DNA from: an uncultured Prevotellaceae bacterium
Lineage (GTDB): Bacteria > Bacteroidota > Bacteroidia > Bacteroidales > Bacteroidaceae
Direction: 5' to 3'
Length of the DNA stretch: 18,764 bases
Assembly: GCA_902803455.1 (NCBI GenBank)
Contig: CADCQC010000074.1
Location: 1-18,764, forward strand
The position numbers were made by a program, and so were the translations under genes. Under the pieces are notes generated by a model that ran no database searches, was not told the origin of the DNA, and saw only the letters and a program-made list of their open reading frames with translations. The first letter of the stretch is position 1, and each line of letters opens with the position of its first letter. Below are positions 15,642 through 18,764 of the stretch, piece by piece.

Positions 15642-15672
15642 TTGCATTTGTCATCCCTTTTTACGAAATTTG
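15642..15672 (+). promoter_or_regulatory. Weak candidate promoter of the sirtuin gene
   Basis: TTG (15642-15644) is followed after 20 bp by GAAATTTG (15665-15672), which keeps the TTTG half of the -7 box but lacks TA at its start. Its position favours the later start codons at 15746 or 15752. Confidence 0.3.
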
Positions 15673-15745
15673 CAAGAGGTCTCAAATGGCTGACCACGAA
15701 GGAAGAGGCTGTTTGTCGCCAGATATTGTCAATCATCTAAAATCT

Positions 15746-16453
15746 ATGAATATGAAAAAAATCGTAGTTCTTACAGGTGCAGGTATGTCGGTAGAGAGTG
15801 GTCTCCGCACATTCCGTGATGCTGATGGTTTATGGGAGGAATATCCCGTCAAGCAGGTGGCCACCCACGACGGCTGGTTGCGTGATCCGGCTTTGGTGAC
15901 CAAGTTTTACAACATGCTCCGGGTGAAATATCAGAACACGCAACCCAACGAAGGCCACAGGCTTGTGGCACAGTTGGAACGTTTTTATGATGTGACCGTG
16001 GTGACGCAGAATGTGGATAACCTGCATGAGAAAGCTGGCAGCAGCAAGGTGATTCACCTTCATGGAGAACTGATGAAAGTCTGTTCCAGCATCGATCCCT
16101 ATGATCCGAGATATATTGAGACACTCGACCCAGACCATCTGGAAGTGGAAGTGGGTGCAAAGGCTGGCGACGGCTCGCTCTTGAGACCCCATATCGTGTT
16201 TTTCCAGGAGGCCGTCCCCATGATAGAGGTGGCTGCCAATGAGTGCATGAAGGCAGATATCCTCATCATCATCGGCACGTCATTGGTAGTGTATCCTGCT
16301 GCGGGATTGCTGCATTATGCACCGGCGACGACACCGATCTACTTGATTGACCCGGGAGATGTGGCCGTGGGAAATGTGCCCCGTCTGGAACATCTGAAGA
16401 TGGGCGCTTCAGCAGGCATGCGCATACTTTATGACAAACTGGTGAAGAAATAG
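15746..16453 (+). CDS. cobB: Sir2-family NAD-dependent protein deacylase, zinc-cysteine-less type
   Basis: The 235-residue sirtuin removes acyl groups from lysine side chains using NAD. Visible are the NAD-binding GAGMSVESGLRTFRD (11-25), TQNVDNLHEKAG starting at Thr87, and the catalytic His106 in HLHGEL. IIIGTSLVVYPAAGLL and the late LIDP segment complete the Rossmann part. The usual two CxxC pairs of the zinc module are absent; only one Cys (KVCSS) lies in that interval. Bacteroidota homologues known to me share this form, so it does not indicate decay. The start was set at the ATG at 15746 (15752 also possible) because the family begins just before the GAG motif; the frame is open to an ATG at 15626. 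It converges on the transporter, 19 bp away. Confidence 0.9.
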   Translation: MNMKKIVVLTGAGMSVESGLRTFRDADGLWEEYPVKQVATHDGWLRDPALVTKFYNMLRVKYQNTQPNEGHRLVAQLERFYDVTVVTQNVDNLHEKAGSSKVIHLHGELMKVCSSIDPYDPRYIETLDPDHLEVEVGAKAGDGSLLRPHIVFFQEAVPMIEVAANECMKADILIIIGTSLVVYPAAGLLHYAPATTPIYLIDPGDVAVGNVPRLEHLKMGASAGMRILYDKLVKK

Positions 16454-16472
16454 CTGGACACCACCCCTCACA

Positions 16473-18191
16473 TCATAATTCCTTCTGCCGGGTACCCATA
16501 CGTGCCTCCACCACGTTGACCACATAATCAGCGAGTTTCTCACATTCTGTGATGATATCCATGTAGATCGTTCCTACCGCATAGGTATACTCATGGTTGT
16601 TGATGTCAATGATGTTCTGCGACTTGAGTTGGTTGCGATAGTTGTTGATCTCGTTCTCAATGTTGAATGAGCGGTTGATGTTGAACGAGTTCTTTCTGCC
16701 AGATAAGAGCTGGTTCATCTGCTTGAGCGCATTGGAGGTCAGTTCCATCATCTGATGAAGATGCTCATATATCTTGTCGGTGAAGTGGTCCTGTTTGGCT
16801 TGTACCTTGCGGTTGATGGTGCGTGCCATGTTGTAGCAAGAGTCGCCGATACTCTCGAGTTCAGATATCTCGCGCAGCATGGCACGTATCTTGGCTTTTG
16901 TCTCATCACTGAGATGTGCGTCAGAGACCTGGTCGAGATACTTGGCTATTTCGATTTCCATATTGTCGGAGATACCTTCGTATTTTTCTATACGGGCGAA
17001 GAGTTTGGCAAACTTCTCATTGTCTTTTTCGATCAGCAATTCACGCACCATGTCAAACATCCGTTCCATTCTCTCGGCAAACGACTTGATTTCTTTCTGA
17101 GCCTCGAGGACAGAGAGCTCTGGTGTCTTCATGATGCCGGAAGTGATGAAATGCAGACGGAATTCCTCTTCCTCTTCCACTGTTTTGGGTTTGATGACCC
17201 AACAGACGAAACGCTCGATATAAGGAATAAACCAGATCAGCAGCAAGGTGTTGGTGAGGTTGAACGCTGTGTGGAAAGACGCGAGCATCACATTGCTTTT
17301 TGCCAGGTTGGCGGCATAGCCGGGATCATCTGCCGTGATGCTTCTGTCGAAGCCTACTAAGTGGCAGACGAGGTTGACAAAAGGTTGTAGGAAGATCAGT
17401 GCCCAAGTCACCCCCAGCACATTGATCGACAAGTGGGAGAATGCGGCGCGCCTGGCATGGATGTTGGCGTTTATGGCCACGATATTTGAGGTGATGGTGG
17501 TGCCGATGTTCTCACCCAGTACGAGCATGATGCCTTGATTGATATGGAGCATCCCCGTGGAACAGAGTATCATGGTGATCGCCATGATAGCAGCAGATGA
17601 TTGCACACAAAGCGTCAGCACGGTGCCCATGATGAGGAAAAACAGGGCGTTCCAGATAGAGGAATCATGGAATTGTGCGAAAAAACCGCTGATGATTCTA
17701 TTGGCCTCGGGATCAGCCATCATCTCAAAAGCGGTGACCTTGAGCGTCCCTAATCCAAGAAAGAGAAAGGCCACGCCAAAGAGGAAGTCGCCAACGATGC
17801 GGCGTTTCTTCATATAGATGAGAATAATGCCTATAAAGAATGCGGGGAAGACAAAACTGGCTATGTTGAAGGAAAAACCAAGGCTCATGATCCATGCGGT
17901 GACGGTGGTGCCGATATGGGCGCCCATGATGACACTGATGGCCTGAAGCAGCGTGAGCAGTCCGGCATTGACGAAAGACACGGTCATCAAGGTGGTGGCG
18001 GTGGAACTCTGTACCGCAGCAGTGACGAAGAATCCAGTCAGAGCACCGGTAAACCGGTTGGTTGTCTTGGCTCCCAAGATGTGGCGCAGTTGTGAGCCTG
18101 CCATTTTTTGCAGACTTTCACTCATCGATTTCATACCAAACATGAGGAGTGCGAGAGACCCGAGGCACTTGAAGATGATCCAAATAGACAT
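16473..18191 (-). CDS. Na/Pi-cotransporter family protein with C-terminal PhoU domain
   Basis: The 572-residue inner-membrane protein has two inverted Na/Pi-cotransporter repeats, each with the QSS signature: QSSTATTLM from residue 61 and QSSAAIMAI from 197. About eight hydrophobic segments lie before residue 335. A hydrophilic PhoU-like helical bundle follows (about 355-560: ERMERMFDMVRELL, ISELESIGDSCYNMARTIN). It probably imports phosphate with sodium, with the PhoU part sensing or regulating; the substrate is inferred from the family. It begins with ATG at 18191 and ends 19 bp from the convergent sirtuin stop with no clear hairpin between. It diverges from a nucleoside kinase across 87 bp. 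Confidence 0.9.
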   Translation of the reverse strand: MSIWIIFKCLGSLALLMFGMKSMSESLQKMAGSQLRHILGAKTTNRFTGALTGFFVTAAVQSSTATTLMTVSFVNAGLLTLLQAISVIMGAHIGTTVTAWIMSLGFSFNIASFVFPAFFIGIILIYMKKRRIVGDFLFGVAFLFLGLGTLKVTAFEMMADPEANRIISGFFAQFHDSSIWNALFFLIMGTVLTLCVQSSAAIMAITMILCSTGMLHINQGIMLVLGENIGTTITSNIVAINANIHARRAAFSHLSINVLGVTWALIFLQPFVNLVCHLVGFDRSITADDPGYAANLAKSNVMLASFHTAFNLTNTLLLIWFIPYIERFVCWVIKPKTVEEEEEFRLHFITSGIMKTPELSVLEAQKEIKSFAERMERMFDMVRELLIEKDNEKFAKLFARIEKYEGISDNMEIEIAKYLDQVSDAHLSDETKAKIRAMLREISELESIGDSCYNMARTINRKVQAKQDHFTDKIYEHLHQMMELTSNALKQMNQLLSGRKNSFNINRSFNIENEINNYRNQLKSQNIIDINNHEYTYAVGTIYMDIITECEKLADYVVNVVEARMGTRQKEL

Positions 18192-18217
18192 GATATAAAA
18201 ATAAAAATGCGACGAAA

Positions 18218-18248
18218 GACTACTTTTTCAAAAATATTGACTACTTTT
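18218..18248. repeat. Two exact 10-bp direct repeats, 21-bp period, in a divergent promoter region
   Basis: GACTACTTTT occurs at 18218-18227 and again at 18239-18248, starts 21 bp apart, in the 87-bp gap between the transporter and the nucleoside kinase. Two helical turns of spacing suits a regulator bound on one face. Alternatively these are duplicated TACTTTT -7-like boxes; no clear full promoter could be drawn in either direction. Confidence 0.45.
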
Positions 18249-18278
18249 ACGCAGTGAATGATCAAATAACTACATACT

Positions 18279-18764
18279 ATGAGAGAATTTGTTAAAATCC
18301 GTTGCAAAAATAACAAAAAAACCCAAGAATTTCCTATTGGAAGTTCACTTTCTGAGATATTTTCCGTCATGAAGCCAGATATGGCTTATCCTCCCATTTG
18401 TGCGAAAGCCAACAACCGGGTGACAGGACTGGGGTTGCGTTTATACCACAACCATGATGTGGAATATCTTGACTTGCTGTCACCTTCTGGCAGCCGTGCC
18501 TACACACGGACCTTGTTTTTTGTGCTCTGTAAGGCCGTAGATGATGTCTTTCCACAAGGCAACGTGGTCATCGACATACCCGTGTCAAATGGATATTATT
18601 GTGACCTGCGTATCGGCAGATCCATCACGGCTGATGACGTGAGGGTTCTCCGGGAACGCATGCAGCAGATTATTGATGCCAACATCCCCATCCGGCGATA
18701 TGAATGTGCCACCGACGAGGCATTGCGCCTCTTTGAGGAGCGTCATTATGACTCAAAAGTCAAA
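18279..18764 (+). CDS. Nucleoside (uridine) kinase with N-terminal TGS domain, 5' part
   Basis: An open frame from ATG at 18279 runs 162 codons to the window edge with no stop. Residues 1-60 look like a TGS domain (MREFVKIRCKNN, FPIGSSLSEIF). They are followed by a ThrRS-like second additional domain region with YTRTLFFVLCKAVDDVFP, VSNGYYCDLRIGRSIT and RMQQIIDANIPIRRYE. This N-terminal layout belongs to Bacteroidota nucleoside kinases whose P-loop uridine-kinase domain lies C-terminal, here beyond the window. The kinase domain itself is not seen, so the activity is inferred from the family. Confidence 0.8.
   Translation, partial: MREFVKIRCKNNKKTQEFPIGSSLSEIFSVMKPDMAYPPICAKANNRVTGLGLRLYHNHDVEYLDLLSPSGSRAYTRTLFFVLCKAVDDVFPQGNVVIDIPVSNGYYCDLRIGRSITADDVRVLRERMQQIIDANIPIRRYECATDEALRLFEERHYDSKVK

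Noticed and set aside
15626..15745. Upstream ATG start for the sirtuin
   Set aside because: It would add about 40 unrelated residues before the NAD-binding motif and would begin upstream of the only candidate promoter.
1..18764. CRISPR array, transposon, phage, toxin-antitoxin or RNA-gene candidates
   Set aside because: Reading both strands gave no spaced repeat array, terminal inverted repeats, transposase or integrase motif, or tRNA/rRNA-like sequence.

Overview
The window looks like chromosomal DNA from a Bacteroidales bacterium, most likely a Prevotella-type genome. The evidence is Bacteroidota-style promoters (a TTG-type -33 box about 19-20 bp from a TAnnTTTG -7 box), A-rich leaders without strong Shine-Dalgarno sites, roughly balanced base composition, and the gene families themselves: an OMP_b-brl_3-type TonB receptor, a Bacteroidota-type CysRS, stacked FKBP genes, a sirtuin without zinc cysteines, and a TGS-domain nucleoside kinase. 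No tRNA, rRNA, CRISPR array, insertion sequence or phage gene was seen. Gene content is mostly ordinary. The most unusual feature is regulatory.

Layout, left to right. (1) The left edge holds the 5' part of a TonB-dependent outer-membrane receptor on the minus strand, with its promoter. (2) From about 919 to 10337 all genes run on the plus strand: a KDG (2-dehydro-3-deoxygluconate) kinase, cysS, an unrecognised zinc-ribbon membrane protein, then three exported carbohydrate-active proteins (an SGNH esterase, a double-domain SGNH/rhamnogalacturonan-acetylesterase-like protein, and a GH2 glycosidase). A strong hairpin terminator closes the block. The esterases, the GH2 enzyme and the KDG kinase together suggest use of acetylated pectin. 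Housekeeping cysS sits in the middle. (3) A small secreted TonB C-terminal-domain protein (10498-10884) is transcribed alone. (4) From 15466 back to 10997 a minus-strand operon encodes three FKBP prolyl isomerases, predicted to be cytoplasmic, lipid-anchored and periplasmic, followed by a DEAD-box RNA helicase that starts at TTG. A hairpin terminator follows. (5) A sirtuin gene (plus) converges on a Na/Pi-cotransporter-PhoU gene (minus). (6) The right edge has the start of a nucleoside kinase (plus), divergent from the transporter.

The best lead: the promoters of the TonB receptor (minus strand, left edge) and of the TonB-C-terminal-domain gene (about 9.6 kb away, plus strand) have the same architecture. 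Each has two direct copies of a GTCGA-centred element spaced 22 or 21 bp apart. The proximal copy is a 12-bp identical block whose GTCGA begins exactly 35 bp upstream of the -7 box, next to a TTG -33 box. This suggests one activator, possibly a LytTR-type response regulator judging by spacing alone, co-regulating an outer-membrane receptor and a periplasmic TonB-like protein. A second, unrelated 21-bp-period repeat lies in the divergent transporter/nucleoside-kinase intergenic region.
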